A stretch of DNA of 64,000 nucleotides from Paenibacillus mangrovi (GTDB lineage: Bacteria > Bacillota > Bacilli > Paenibacillales > Paenibacillaceae): NCBI RefSeq assembly GCF_022898935.1, contig NZ_JALIRP010000005.1, positions 124,001 through 188,000 on the forward strand, read 5' to 3'. The notes under the pieces were generated by a model. The model was not told the DNA's origin. It made no database searches and saw only the letters and a program-made list of their open reading frames with translations. Every line of letters starts with the position of its first letter. Positions within the stretch are counted from its first letter, which is position 1. This document shows, one piece after another, positions 1 to 9,900 of this stretch. A program made the position numbers and the translations under genes.

Positions 1-1059
1 CTTGCCCGCGCCCGTCACGGCCCAGAGAAGGAAGCGGGAGGGCGCGATTTCGCCCTGTGCGTAGCTCCCAGCGGGTGGCGCACAGGGCTTGCCGCCGGGC
101 ACCGCCAGCCCGGCGGGGGCAGAGAGCGGCCACCACGCGCGGCCGCTCCTCTCGGCGGAGCCCTTACGGGGCGGCTCCGCCAGGAAACCCAGCGCAGCGC
201 AGGCGGCATCGCCCTGCGCTGCGCTAAGCCCCCACCGCCCGCGCACCGCGGCGGTGGACTGCTCGGCCGCGGCACGTACGGCCGAGGCCCCTCCCGCTGC
301 TGAGCGAAGCAGCAGCGAACAGGCGCGACTGCGCCCAAGAGCGAGGCATGCCTCGCAGTAGGCGCAGTCCGCGCGGCCGCACGCGGCGCATGGCGCGGCG
401 CCCGTGGCTTCGCTGCCGCAGCGCCGGCAGCGGGGGAGCCTGTCGCGGCCCAAGCGAAGCGGGCCGCGTCCTGGGCGTCGCGGGCGGGCATCTGCCGCCA
501 CGCCCGCGTCAAGCGCCAGCCGGCCCTGCAGGCTGGCCAGCTGCACGGCGCTGAACCAGGCGCCCGCGAGCCCGGGCGCCGCATCCTGCAGCAGCGATTC
601 GACCTCTGCTGCGAGCAGCGAGCGCCCATGCAGCAGCTTACTGAGCAGCGCAGCTTGACCGCCCAGCTCCTCCATTACGCCTGCCGTATGGAGTGCCGCT
701 TCCATCCGGCCTGCTCCCGCCGGCTCTGCAAGCAGCCGTTGTACGGCTTCCGGAGCTGCCTCATGCAGATCCCAAATCCACCCTCCCTGACTCTCTCTTT
801 TCACATCCCAAAGCATTTCATGAACGAAAGTACTCCACTTTCCTAAGTCCCAGCTTTCCATCCCCGGCTGCTCCTCAAACTCTTGCTCTACTTCAACCGC
901 AAGACTGTATGCCATTGCTTCGGACAGAAACACCAACTTTGCAGTTTTACCGAGCTTGTCCTTATTCCGGTTCCACCACAGCACGTCCACTCTCATATCC
1001 AGCGACCGCCTAATCGCCCAAACTCTCCCGTTCCATACGGCATAAACCGCTACCCGCAC
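1..1059 (-). CDS. comFA: ComFA late competence DNA translocase/helicase, partial (C-terminal part beyond the window)
   Basis: Reading the minus strand from a GTG at 1059 gives 353 open codons running off the window edge. The GTG follows AGGAGG by 9 bases. Two features identify ComFA, the ATP-driven helicase that helps pull transforming DNA through the membrane. One is a zinc-finger segment (CRRCG, CAAC, then YCEACLALGRS). The other is the start of the helicase core, LLWAVTGAGK, which is a Walker A motif lying exactly at the edge. Gene order fits, because degS-degU lies next to comF in Bacillus. The stretch between the zinc finger and Walker A is about 110 residues, very GC-rich and Ala/Gly/Arg/Pro-rich, apparently longer than in B. 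subtilis ComFA. The first 200 residues resemble nothing I can name. Frame and identity are secure; the exact start is likely but not proven. Confidence 0.85.
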   Translation of the reverse strand, partial: MRVAVYAVWNGRVWAIRRSLDMRVDVLWWNRNKDKLGKTAKLVFLSEAMAYSLAVEVEQEFEEQPGMESWDLGKWSTFVHEMLWDVKRESQGGWIWDLHEAAPEAVQRLLAEPAGAGRMEAALHTAGVMEELGGQAALLSKLLHGRSLLAAEVESLLQDAAPGLAGAWFSAVQLASLQGRLALDAGVAADARPRRPGRGPLRLGRDRLPRCRRCGSEATGAAPCAACGRADCAYCEACLALGRSRACSLLLRSAAGGASAVRAAAEQSTAAVRGRWGLSAAQGDAACAALGFLAEPPRKGSAERSGRAWWPLSAPAGLAVPGGKPCAPPAGSYAQGEIAPSRFLLWAVTGAGK

Positions 1060-1345
1060 CAGCTTTAACCTCCTTTTCGGTCCAAAAATAAGGGGTGTTA
1101 CACCATCTCAATACTTATCCACAGAAACCCCTCTTGACCGCATATTTCTTCCTAACATGAAAAATATCCATCCACAAACCCACAGATTCATCCCCATTTT
1201 TCACAGCTACTAAGGATGATTTTGCATTTAAGCCATTCTTTTTCCCAATTTCACGATTTCTACCTGTGGGTAAATCCCCTTTGAGTTGAATTATCATTCT
1301 AAATTTCGACTCTCTGTCCCGCTACCCGAGTTGAATAACAAACGA
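1060..1345. other. intergenic region upstream of comFA
   Basis: AT-rich stretch ahead of comFA. A 60-codon minus-strand ORF exists here, but it has no ribosome binding site and an unremarkable composition, so I do not call it. I see no clear sigma-A promoter or convincing pair of ComK boxes. The comFA promoter presumably lies here but I cannot place it. Confidence 0.4.
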
Positions 1346-1387
1346 CAAAAAAGCACACCCCACGGTTGCCCGTTCAGAAGTGTGCTT
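1346..1387 (-). terminator. Rho-independent terminator after the 127-aa membrane protein gene
   Basis: On the minus strand, AGCACAC and GTGTGCT pair across a roughly 21-base loop and are followed by a run of T. It lies 45 bases past the stop codon of the gene ending at 1433. Confidence 0.65.
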
Positions 1388-1432
1388 CACCTTGTATTTC
1401 TTAATATACCGCTGCCAGCCGCGGGCTTCATC

Positions 1433-1816
1433 CTATACATAAGGAATATGCGCCGCTTCATGCGGATTTCGTAAATCAATGATTGTGGCATCTGGTTCTC
1501 CGGCATGGTTCAACATCGAAAAATCATTCGATACGGAAACCTCAACACCGGCGATGCCCTCAAGCCGCTCGATAATGACAAGTGTGTCATCACTTGAATG
1601 GAAGTCGAGCACGGTTAGCCGAAGTCTTTTGCCTGTAATCAAAGCATACAAACCAAATGCCCGAATATACCATTCGATCTGACGCTCATGATTGGAAGTC
1701 ACCAGAATATAGTGAAGCAGGTGTGTATCCTTGCGCCTTTGCCAGGCATGATAGACATGAACCGCAACAGCAGCAAGTGCGTACACTGTCAGAATCCACA
1801 TTAGCGGGGTCAACAT
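1433..1816 (-). CDS. small membrane-anchored protein of unknown function, 127 aa
   Basis: Not recognised. A strong ribosome binding site (GGGAGGTGA, 8 bases before the ATG) supports translation. Residues about 4-24 are hydrophobic (a likely single membrane segment or uncleaved signal), followed by a basic WQRRK stretch that would face the cytoplasm. The rest is a soluble mixed alpha/beta domain containing HYILVTSNHERQIEWYIRAFG and a repeated hydrophobic-acidic pattern. The gene lies between degU and comFA with its own terminator. The position may be shared by relatives (comparison needed), but nothing here shows a function. Confidence 0.75.
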   Translation of the reverse strand: MLTPLMWILTVYALAAVAVHVYHAWQRRKDTHLLHYILVTSNHERQIEWYIRAFGLYALITGKRLRLTVLDFHSSDDTLVIIERLEGIAGVEVSVSNDFSMLNHAGEPDATIIDLRNPHEAAHIPYV

Positions 1817-1982
1817 GCAGACTCACCTCCCTGTATACCAACACTATATGCCGGTAAAGTCAGGTCGGTGAATGTAAGCGTATATTCTGCCCACACCCTT
1901 TTCAGGGGTCACGGCCATCGCCTATCCAGTGGTATTTTTCACAATCATTTGCAGGAAAACCCGAAATTCCAATTGACAGGAA

Positions 1983-2705
1983 TTAGAGGGTTACCCATCC
2001 ATATTTAATTGAGTTGATTACCGCCTGCGTACGGTCGTCAACCTCCATTTTTTGCAGAATGCTGCTGACATGGTTCTTGACTGTTTTCTCACTGATAAAG
2101 AGATACTCGCCGATCATTTTGTTGCTCTTGCCTTCAGCCATCAAACGCAGTACTTCCGCTTCGCGGCGGGTTAACGGATTGTTGTCGCCCGCTACAAATT
2201 TGACGCCTGCTTCCTTCACGCCGCTCTCCGTCATTGCACCTGTTTCATTAAGGAAGGTCATGCGGCGCAGCTGTTGGATCAGCTTGCCTGTTACCTTCGG
2301 ATGAATAAAGGCATAGCCCTCCTGCACCGAGCGGATCGCATTGATCAGCGACTCTGCTTCCATATCCTTCAGCAGGTATCCGTTCGCTCCTTTGCGCAGC
2401 GTTTCGAATACGTAGCTCTCATCATCATGGATGGATAAAATAATGACCTTCACATCCGGGAAAAGCTCACGTAGCTTCTCGGTTGCTTCTACACCGTTCT
2501 CGACAGGCATATTAATATCCATCAGCACGATGTCCGGCTTTATATCGTTACAAAATTCCAATACCTGAATACCGTCCCCACATTCGCCGATGACTTCAAT
2601 GTCATCCTCCATATTCAAAATGCGCTTCAGACCCTCGCGAAACAATTGATGATCGTCAGCCAAGAGGACTTTAATGGTTGTTATGTTAGAATCTCTGTTT
2701 TCCAT
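1983..2705 (-). CDS. degU: DegU two-component response regulator
   Basis: Transcription factor of the NarL/LuxR response-regulator family, the partner of the adjacent DegS kinase. In Bacillus this pair controls exoenzymes, motility, competence and biofilm. The receiver domain spans residues about 10-128, with acidic pocket D17-D18, phospho-acceptor D63 (in IVLMDINMP) and a conserved Lys in YLLKD. A C-terminal LuxR-type helix-turn-helix ([15 protein letters not shown] ... [13 protein letters not shown]) binds DNA. I chose the ATG at 2705 (240 aa): it sits 4 bases after the degS stop and has AAGGAG 7 bases upstream. A TTG at 2729 would lie inside degS and lacks such a site. The two genes are clearly co-transcribed. 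Confidence 0.95.
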   Translation of the reverse strand: MENRDSNITTIKVLLADDHQLFREGLKRILNMEDDIEVIGECGDGIQVLEFCNDIKPDIVLMDINMPVENGVEATEKLRELFPDVKVIILSIHDDESYVFETLRKGANGYLLKDMEAESLINAIRSVQEGYAFIHPKVTGKLIQQLRRMTFLNETGAMTESGVKEAGVKFVAGDNNPLTRREAEVLRLMAEGKSNKMIGEYLFISEKTVKNHVSSILQKMEVDDRTQAVINSIKYGWVTL

Positions 2706-2709
2706 CCTG

Positions 2710-3864
2710 TTACTCCTTTCCCTTCTCAACGTTCGTTGGGATATGGATTACGATCTTTGTACCTTGGTTCTCTGCGGATTCAATTTCCATTCTTCCTTCG
2801 AGAAGCTCTACCCTCTCACGCATGCCGATCAGTCCGAAATGATCTTTCGATTTCTGTTCCAGAAGCTCGACATTAAAGCCCAGGCCGTTGTCCTGAACAA
2901 CAATTTTCACCATCTGGGCCTGGTATGTAATTTCGACTACCACATAGGTCGGGTAGGCATGCTTGGCAGCGTTGCTAAGCGCTTCCTGCACCAAACGGTA
3001 TATGGCTGCTTCCATCGCGGAAGAGAGTCGGTGTTCTTTCCCACGTGTTTCGAAAATCGTACGGATTTTGGTCTTCTCCTCAAAATCATGCACATATTTC
3101 CGCATCGTCGGGATCAGTCCCAAATCATCGAGAGCCATAGGCCTTAGGTTAAAGATAACCTTCCGCATTTCTTCTAGGCTGGAGCGCACTTGTCCCTTCA
3201 AATCTACTATTTCGTCCTGCACCATCTTAAATTCCTGCTTTACCACCATTCTTTCCACAATTTCCGTGCGGAGGACCAGATTGGCAAGCAGCTGTGCAGG
3301 ACCATCATGGATTTCTCGGGCAATGCGTTTACGTTCCTCTTCCTGAGCCAGTATGATCTTCAGACCGATTAGCTGGCGGTTCTTAGCCGTTTCGATAATC
3401 CGTGTCACCTGTCCCAGTTCGCCTGACAAGTACTCCAGCACCACACCCATTTGTGATCCGATGGATTCAGCACGTTCAACAGAGTTCTCAACATTTCGGA
3501 CTCTCTTTTGCAATTCATCGCGTCTGGCCTTGAGATACATTTCCTTCTCACGATAAATCATAACATCAAGCTGAAGCTGCGTAGCTTTCTCATACGCCTG
3601 CCTGATGTCATCCTCCTTGTAACGGACGAAGTCCCGGCTGACTTCCGTCAGCCGGACGCGCGAACGCCGGTAGTTCAGCTCTAGCTGATCCACCTTTTGC
3701 AGCGTTTCGATCGTTTCCTTCATCACAAACTGCAGTTCCTGATTCAAAGTGGCAAGTTCGTCACGGGCCGCCTCTAGAATCTCAAACATCTGATATTTGC
3801 TGTTCTCCACCACCTGGATGGCGTTCTTAATGACGCGGTCTATCGCATCGGCTTGAAAATCCAC
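2710..3864 (-). CDS. degS: DegS sensor histidine kinase, cytoplasmic
   Basis: Soluble histidine kinase that phosphorylates DegU. It is 384 aa, near the family length. Residues 1-160 are a mostly helical sensor region (DegS type, strongly charged coiled coil). The HisKA_3 box has the phospho-acceptor H186 in REIHDGPAQLL. The HATPase domain follows, with an N box (EALSNAAKHA), a G1 box (VQDNGLGF) and GLIGMRERV. No membrane segments are seen, as expected for DegS. The start is GTG with GGAG 9 bases upstream. It is immediately upstream of degU and almost abuts it, so the two form one operon. Confidence 0.95.
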   Translation of the reverse strand: MDFQADAIDRVIKNAIQVVENSKYQMFEILEAARDELATLNQELQFVMKETIETLQKVDQLELNYRRSRVRLTEVSRDFVRYKEDDIRQAYEKATQLQLDVMIYREKEMYLKARRDELQKRVRNVENSVERAESIGSQMGVVLEYLSGELGQVTRIIETAKNRQLIGLKIILAQEEERKRIAREIHDGPAQLLANLVLRTEIVERMVVKQEFKMVQDEIVDLKGQVRSSLEEMRKVIFNLRPMALDDLGLIPTMRKYVHDFEEKTKIRTIFETRGKEHRLSSAMEAAIYRLVQEALSNAAKHAYPTYVVVEITYQAQMVKIVVQDNGLGFNVELLEQKSKDHFGLIGMRERVELLEGRMEIESAENQGTKIVIHIPTNVEKGKE

Positions 3865-3956
3865 GCACTTCTACTCCATTTCGTACCACTACAGTTCTAT
3901 ATAGAATGAGCTGTCATCCGAATTTTCGAGATCAATTCTATACATATCATACCATA

Positions 3957-6671
3957 TCATGATTCGATAGTGACGGTCTTCGTGTTTTGTTCCCATTTTA
4001 CATTTAATCCTAATTGCTCTGAAACGAGCCGAAGCGGGACTAAAGTACGACCTTGGCTGATATAAGGCGCAACATCTGCACCTTTGCGCTTGCCGTTCAG
4101 GATATAATCCTTACTTCCAACCTTCAAATCCATGACTTTCCCACCGCGTTTAATGGTAATTCTCTGATTGGCTGGGTCCCAGGAAGCTTGACCACCAAAG
4201 GTATCCAGCACATATTTTATAGGAATATAGGTACTGTCGCCCTTAATCACCGGTGCGGTTTCCATCGATTTCTTCTGTCCGTTCGCTGTGAAGGACTTTT
4301 GGCCTATCGTCATGATGACCTTGCCTGTTGGCAGTCCCGCTTCACTGGACTCGGAAGGCATCGTGAACTTGATGTTGTCAAAAGCAACTTGGCCTGTCTT
4401 GGCACGCTCATCCTGGCCTTCTTCAACATTCACAACGTATACACGCTTGAGCTGTGCCGGGAATGCTATGCCTTTGTCACTCAAATCAACATTAATTGTT
4501 TTCCAGCCGTCCCAATCGATCGTTTTAGCCAGATCCACATACACCGTTTTGCCGTTATTGTCCTTAAGCTCGGCACGAGCCCAGTTCAAGCTGTGATCTC
4601 CCATCACATCAATCGACATCGAGGTAGCAGGTGCAGCAATGGTTTTGCCGGCCTGGCCGTTAAGCTCTGCGTAAGCGTACATTTTGCCTGTTCCCGCAGT
4701 CATATCATACGTCATCTGGAGCACTTTGGAATTGGCATGATCGCCGCTGCCCTGGGTAATAGCTGCAGTACCGCTCACCTGGGAGCTGTTGCTCGTAAAC
4801 TGCACCGGGTAGCTGACATTTTCGAAGTTCTCCCACATATCTTCACCGGCAGCTGACAACACGACCGCTGTGCTGAAGCCGTTATAGCGTGCAATCGCAT
4901 AGCCCACCTTGGCATTCGGATTCACCGACTTCACCGTCAGCTTGCCATTTTGCACACTGCCACTAAAGCCAATGAATTCCCACTTCAAGGCACTGTCAGG
5001 CACACTGATTTGCTGACCATCCTTGGTGGTGGCGGTAACCGGTACAGATACCGTCGTACCTGCTTGAAGCGGCGCAGTGGTTGTTGCCACACTCAGCGCA
5101 TTCAGATCATCGGCTCCGAGCACCTTCACATCCATGCTTGTGCTGGTTTTTCCGCTGACGGCGGTAATCTTGCTTGTCCCTGGTGTCACACCCGTGATGG
5201 TCTGTCCGCTAACCTTCACATTTCCATTGCTGGATTTCCAGGTTGGGGTGAGGCTAGATGTGTCAACCGGATTGTAATAGGTATCGTAGCCTTTCAATTG
5301 GAACGAAGCCTGCTGGCCGATCAGAAGGTTCTCACTGCCGCTGATTTTCAGACCCTTCAGCTCCCCTTTGGGAGCGCTTGTATATACACCGAGGCCATTT
5401 ACAACGCTGCGCTGCTCCTTGCCGTATTCCGTGTCAAACGTAAGTTCGGTATCTTCTTCTCCCAGTGGACGGCTGACCATCGTTGTAGAACCGCCTCCGT
5501 CAAGATTAAGGCCTTTCCATACCCCGATATTCACCATGAAGGATTGCAATTCGCCAAGCGACATGCCCGAGCTCTCGTCATTCTTCTGGGCGGCGATAAT
5601 GTATGCATAACGCTGATCCTTGGAATAACCTAGAGCCGTTCTGGCGCGGTACCCGCCGATGCTGGACACGTCACGGGAGTAGGCCGCAGCTTGTCCGTTA
5701 TTCACCAGAATGGTATGTCCTCCAATCATCATCTGCAAATCAGAAGGGTCTACAGATTGCCCCATCGTTTTGGAGTTGAGCATATAATTGGTTTGGATGG
5801 TTTGACCTACAGCCAGATGATTATTAACAAAATCCGCTGCTGCGCCGTGTGTCCGCAAAATATAACCGTCCTTCGGCACCGTCATATCCTTAAAACCGCC
5901 CAGATCCGAAATTTGCGTGATAACGCCATTCTGCACCAAGACTTCGGTTGGTGTTGTAGAGCTGTCTTTCGGGCGCGTCGTCGATTTCCATGCGCTGGTG
6001 TACATGTACATGGCGTTCACATGGCTGTACGAGGAGCCGCTGCTTTCCGGATTGTAAGAGGTCTTGTTGATCCCTGCAAGCGGGAAGGAAGCACCGTCCT
6101 GAGCCGTCACTGTGCCGTCAAAGGCAAACTCATCAATAATTGGCTTACCACCTTCTGTTACCGCGAAAGAGTACATGCCTTTGATATCGGATGGCGTGGA
6201 TAACAGCTGGCCATCCGTCACTTGTCCCCCGATAGGTGCACCATCAGCGCTCGTATTAAAATAATCCCCGTTGACCGCTGCAACTGCGCCGGTCTCCTTC
6301 GCCATGCCGCCTGTGCTTTGCTTGGTCGTAAACTGACCGTCCTGACCGTTCATCACGTCCATCTTCACATACGGGTTCTGTAGATCTACCCGGATCACAT
6401 CTGCAAGCGCGGTTGCCTGTTTGCCGGAACGCGTTGTCGTATATTTGTATTTCGTTAACATCGCACCCGAAGTGATCGGTTCTTCACTCAGCTTCGTAAC
6501 CGATGACGCCGCTGCCGCGCTGGCGACCGATGAAATCGAATGCCCGTTCAGCGGAATTCCGCTGCCTACCACTGGCGCGATAAAGAGCAAACCTGCCAGA
6601 GATACGACCATCCATTTTTTACCTGTGCTTAGCCGGTTTTTATTCTCATCCAGCTTGTTATTCCATTTCAT
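3957..6671 (-). CDS. secreted phosphodiester glycosidase (NAGPA domain) with Ig-like and stalk domains
   Basis: A 904-aa exported protein with a signal sequence at residues about 18-52. Residues about 110-405 form a phosphodiester glycosidase domain (NAGPA/DUF2233), with the conserved GLNLDGGGSTTM motif and a final VVNGLGVY. In other proteins this fold cleaves sugar-phosphodiester bonds, so wall polymers or glycolipids are plausible substrates. A BIG2-like Ig domain follows (about 435-515), then a beta-rich carbohydrate-binding-like segment (about 610-770). Two copper-amine-oxidase N-terminal (stalk) repeats end the protein (about 790-904, with TYIPIKYVLDTFGG and TLVPLRLVSEQLG). There is no SLH domain; the stalk repeats may hold it to the wall. 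The ATG follows GGGAGAG by about 10 bases. I infer a role in remodelling the S-layer or wall polymer from its neighbours. Confidence 0.85.
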   Translation of the reverse strand: MKWNNKLDENKNRLSTGKKWMVVSLAGLLFIAPVVGSGIPLNGHSISSVASAAAASSVTKLSEEPITSGAMLTKYKYTTTRSGKQATALADVIRVDLQNPYVKMDVMNGQDGQFTTKQSTGGMAKETGAVAAVNGDYFNTSADGAPIGGQVTDGQLLSTPSDIKGMYSFAVTEGGKPIIDEFAFDGTVTAQDGASFPLAGINKTSYNPESSGSSYSHVNAMYMYTSAWKSTTRPKDSSTTPTEVLVQNGVITQISDLGGFKDMTVPKDGYILRTHGAAADFVNNHLAVGQTIQTNYMLNSKTMGQSVDPSDLQMMIGGHTILVNNGQAAAYSRDVSSIGGYRARTALGYSKDQRYAYIIAAQKNDESSGMSLGELQSFMVNIGVWKGLNLDGGGSTTMVSRPLGEEDTELTFDTEYGKEQRSVVNGLGVYTSAPKGELKGLKISGSENLLIGQQASFQLKGYDTYYNPVDTSSLTPTWKSSNGNVKVSGQTITGVTPGTSKITAVSGKTSTSMDVKVLGADDLNALSVATTTAPLQAGTTVSVPVTATTKDGQQISVPDSALKWEFIGFSGSVQNGKLTVKSVNPNAKVGYAIARYNGFSTAVVLSAAGEDMWENFENVSYPVQFTSNSSQVSGTAAITQGSGDHANSKVLQMTYDMTAGTGKMYAYAELNGQAGKTIAAPATSMSIDVMGDHSLNWARAELKDNNGKTVYVDLAKTIDWDGWKTINVDLSDKGIAFPAQLKRVYVVNVEEGQDERAKTGQVAFDNIKFTMPSESSEAGLPTGKVIMTIGQKSFTANGQKKSMETAPVIKGDSTYIPIKYVLDTFGGQASWDPANQRITIKRGGKVMDLKVGSKDYILNGKRKGADVAPYISQGRTLVPLRLVSEQLGLNVKWEQNTKTVTIES

Positions 6672-6917
6672 GAAAACGCTACTCTCCCATCTGTTTTAAA
6701 ACACGTTCTTTCCCCATTGATTTGAACAAACCTACAAATCTACTGACGTTATGACTTGTAAAAAAGTTCCTTCGATCAACCCTCAAATACGACATTTTCC
6801 ATCCAATAGCGATGCTAAGAGGTTACTAACTTGTAACTTCCATACACTTAATAGACTAATTTAAGCCTGAAAAGTTACGGCAAACACTGCTTTTTTTAAC
6901 GATTACCATAGATTGGA

Positions 6918-6961
6918 CATAAAAAAGCCCCTCCCTCATCCAATGAATGAGAGAAGAGCCT
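6918..6961 (-). terminator. terminator after the 1335-aa SLH protein gene
   Basis: On the minus strand, an imperfect stem (GGCTC ... GGGCT, with inner CTCTCATTC pairing GATGAGGGAG) runs into six T residues, just past the stop codon at 6968. Confidence 0.7.
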
Positions 6962-6967
6962 ATATTA

Positions 6968-9900
6968 TCATAGATATCCTATTTTCTTCAGAAGACGTTC
7001 CAGCATGACAGTCGCTTGCGCCCGGGTCGAATAGCCTTTTGGCTGGAAGGTGGTTGGGGTTACCCCTTGGATGATGCCTTCTTTAACCATCCGCGCAGCT
7101 GATTCCGGCGACTGAATGGACTTGTAGTCTTTAAAATTTTTCAGATAGGTGGCTGGTGAATAATTCAGCGTCGAATTATACCCCGCATAATTCATTGCGC
7201 GCGTCATCATAATCGCCATCTGTTCACGTGTAATCGGATTGTTCGGTTTAAAAGAGCCATCCGTGTACCCCGTAATGATGCCGGCTTTGGCTGCAGCACC
7301 GATAAAAGCGCTCTTCGGTGAGTTCGTTACATCATAGAAACGCTCCGCGGTCTTTGGATCTCCCTCGAGACCCAAACCACGAGCCACATACTCGGCGAAC
7401 TCGGCTCTTGTAATATTTTTGCCCGGCTCAAACGAATTGCCCTGTCTTGCATCGATAATGAACTTGGAGGAAAGGACGCTAATGGAATCCTTGGCCCAGT
7501 GATTGCCTACGTCAGCAAAATATTTGTAATTGGTCACTCCCATAACCGTATAGTTCCCTTTCACCTTGGCATGAAAAACCTTACGGGTACTGAGTGTATC
7601 AATAACCGCTGGTACAAAGGTCAGCTTCCCTGCTGCATCGTCCACACGAACAAGTCCTGAACGGTTGTCCTGAAGCGTCGTATTCGTACGAATCAGATAT
7701 TCCCCTTTCAGAAGAACGGTGACTTCCTGAGAGGAGGACGATCTGGCAGAGACATGGAAATCAACGGGGTCGGTAACCTTTTGAGTCGAACCGCCGTTCA
7801 GCAAACTCAATAAGTCCGAAGCGGTGCGATCCGCAAGCTTTTCCACGGTAATGTTCAGTGTAACGGATGACGTTGTAGAATTCAGACTGCGTGCGATTGC
7901 CGTAAAATCCACCTGATTCAGCGGCAGCAAATAGACAGCATCCCCAGCCCTAACGGCAATAGAGGCGCTCCGGTCGTTGTTGTAGGCATATTCCAGAGCA
8001 CTCAGCGGTATGCTGACAGATGCAGAACTGAGTCCTGAAGCAGCATCGATAACAACGGTATGGCTGGCTTCATTTTTGCTGCCGATGTATTCAAATACCT
8101 TCTTCAACTTGTCGCCATCAACCGTGTACTGCTTAATATATTGCCCGTTGCGGGATTGGACATCGGATACGGTTACAGACTGGACTCCCATGGCCAGCAT
8201 ATCCTTGCCGAATTCCTTGGCATCCATACGGGTCAGATCCGCAGGAAGACTTGGGTCGGAAGTACTGTTGCCGCTGCCTGTGCTCGTATTCGTGACCGAA
8301 ATATTATTAAAATACAATAATCTGTTGCCCGATGTATCTTTCAGCGGCGTTGCCCCCGGAATATACGAGAGCACAACCTTTTGCCCGATCGCTACCGGAC
8401 TAGATAGTTTAATAGTCAAGGTGCTTCCACTGATCGACGCCTGCGAGAGACCTCTGATCACGCCATCCACCATAACTTGGAATTGACTCGTCACGAGAGA
8501 AGATTGCGAGAGCATCGCCTTGTTGAACACGACTTGAATCATATCCCCTTGAATAACGGCAGACTTGATATCGCCTCCGAGCGTATACCCGGTTACGGTC
8601 ACCGGCTGCAAATTGATATAATCGGCCGAGTTCCCGTTCAAATCTGTCAGGCGGGACGTTCCAGGCACATAGGAGACCGTGACCTTCGCATCTTTCGGCA
8701 AGGCCGTGGCCAATGTCAGAATCACCTGATTATCCTTGATTTCCACTTTATTGACGAAGTTGGCCTTATCGTTCACAAGAACTGAAAATTGGCTCTTCAT
8801 CGGTACGTTGCTTGTGCTGAGCAGCTCATTGTAGTTCAAAACAACTTTGGAATCTGCCCCCTCCGCATTCTGGAATACGGGCGGCTTGCTGTCCAAATAG
8901 TTGCGGACCAAAAAGTCTGTAAATGCAGCAACATTCATGCCCCGGTTATCCTGAATTGGATAAGCTCCCGGCGTGTAGCTGACTCTAACGATCTGGCCAT
9001 TTTCAGGCGTGCTGTCGAGCGTCAGAGTCAGTGTGTTTCCGCTCTGGCTAATTCCGTTCACTTTAATGCTGCTGCCATCTCCTGTGACTTTAAACTGCTC
9101 GTAGGCATAAACAGATGGCGTTTTTAAGGACTGGCCAAAATTTAATTTGAGCGTTTTGCCGGATACATAACCGTCCTTAGGCAGCGGAAGTGCGGTATCA
9201 ATGCCATTTACGACCTCACGCTGGGAAAAGGTTGCTGCCTGGTTGCGATACAAATCGCGAATCGGGTTCGAACCACCTTTATAGCTGACCTTGACGACTT
9301 GCCCAACAGCGATCCCCGTTTCCAGAACGATATACACGCTGTCACCGGATGTGTATACGTAGCTGATCCGGCGGGATTCATCATTGACAGTTACACTGAA
9401 GGCGCTTGTCGACAGCCATGAATCGGAATACAGCTGTTTATTGTACGTCAGACGGATGGTCGTATTGCTGTACATGTCGCTGCTTTGCAGCACAGGCGGC
9501 TGCTTGTCCGACACGGGTGTCTGGAAAACCCAGCTTGATGTCATGCCGGCATATTGGTTGTTATAGTTTTGTGCATCGTAAAATGCATTTCTTTCAATCG
9601 TTACATAATAGGTAGAATCATAGTCATAGGTATAGCCGGGCTGCAAACGAATTCTCACTTCTCGTCCGCTTACACTGACAGTAACCGGTACCTTGGAGCT
9701 GCTGCCGGCTTTGCGGACAGATACTTCCCCCGTTCCCTGATAGACTTCGCGGTTAAAAGTGATGTATAGATCACTGTCGATAGCCACACCAGTAGACTGA
9801 TTAGCCGGACTAAATCCCGTAATCGTCAACTGAGAGGAGCTGTCCACTGCCGTTGTAAAATTCCAGCCCGACGATGTTGTAATTCCCGGTACAGGATTAC

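Noticed and set aside
15..629. 204-codon minus-strand frame over the comFA region
   Set aside because: It is in the wrong frame. The frame beginning with GTG at 1059 carries the zinc finger and Walker A motif of ComFA and stays open to the edge.
1115..1297. 60-codon minus-strand ORF between comFA and the 127-aa gene
   Set aside because: No ribosome binding site, no recognisable composition, and it lies where the comFA promoter is expected.
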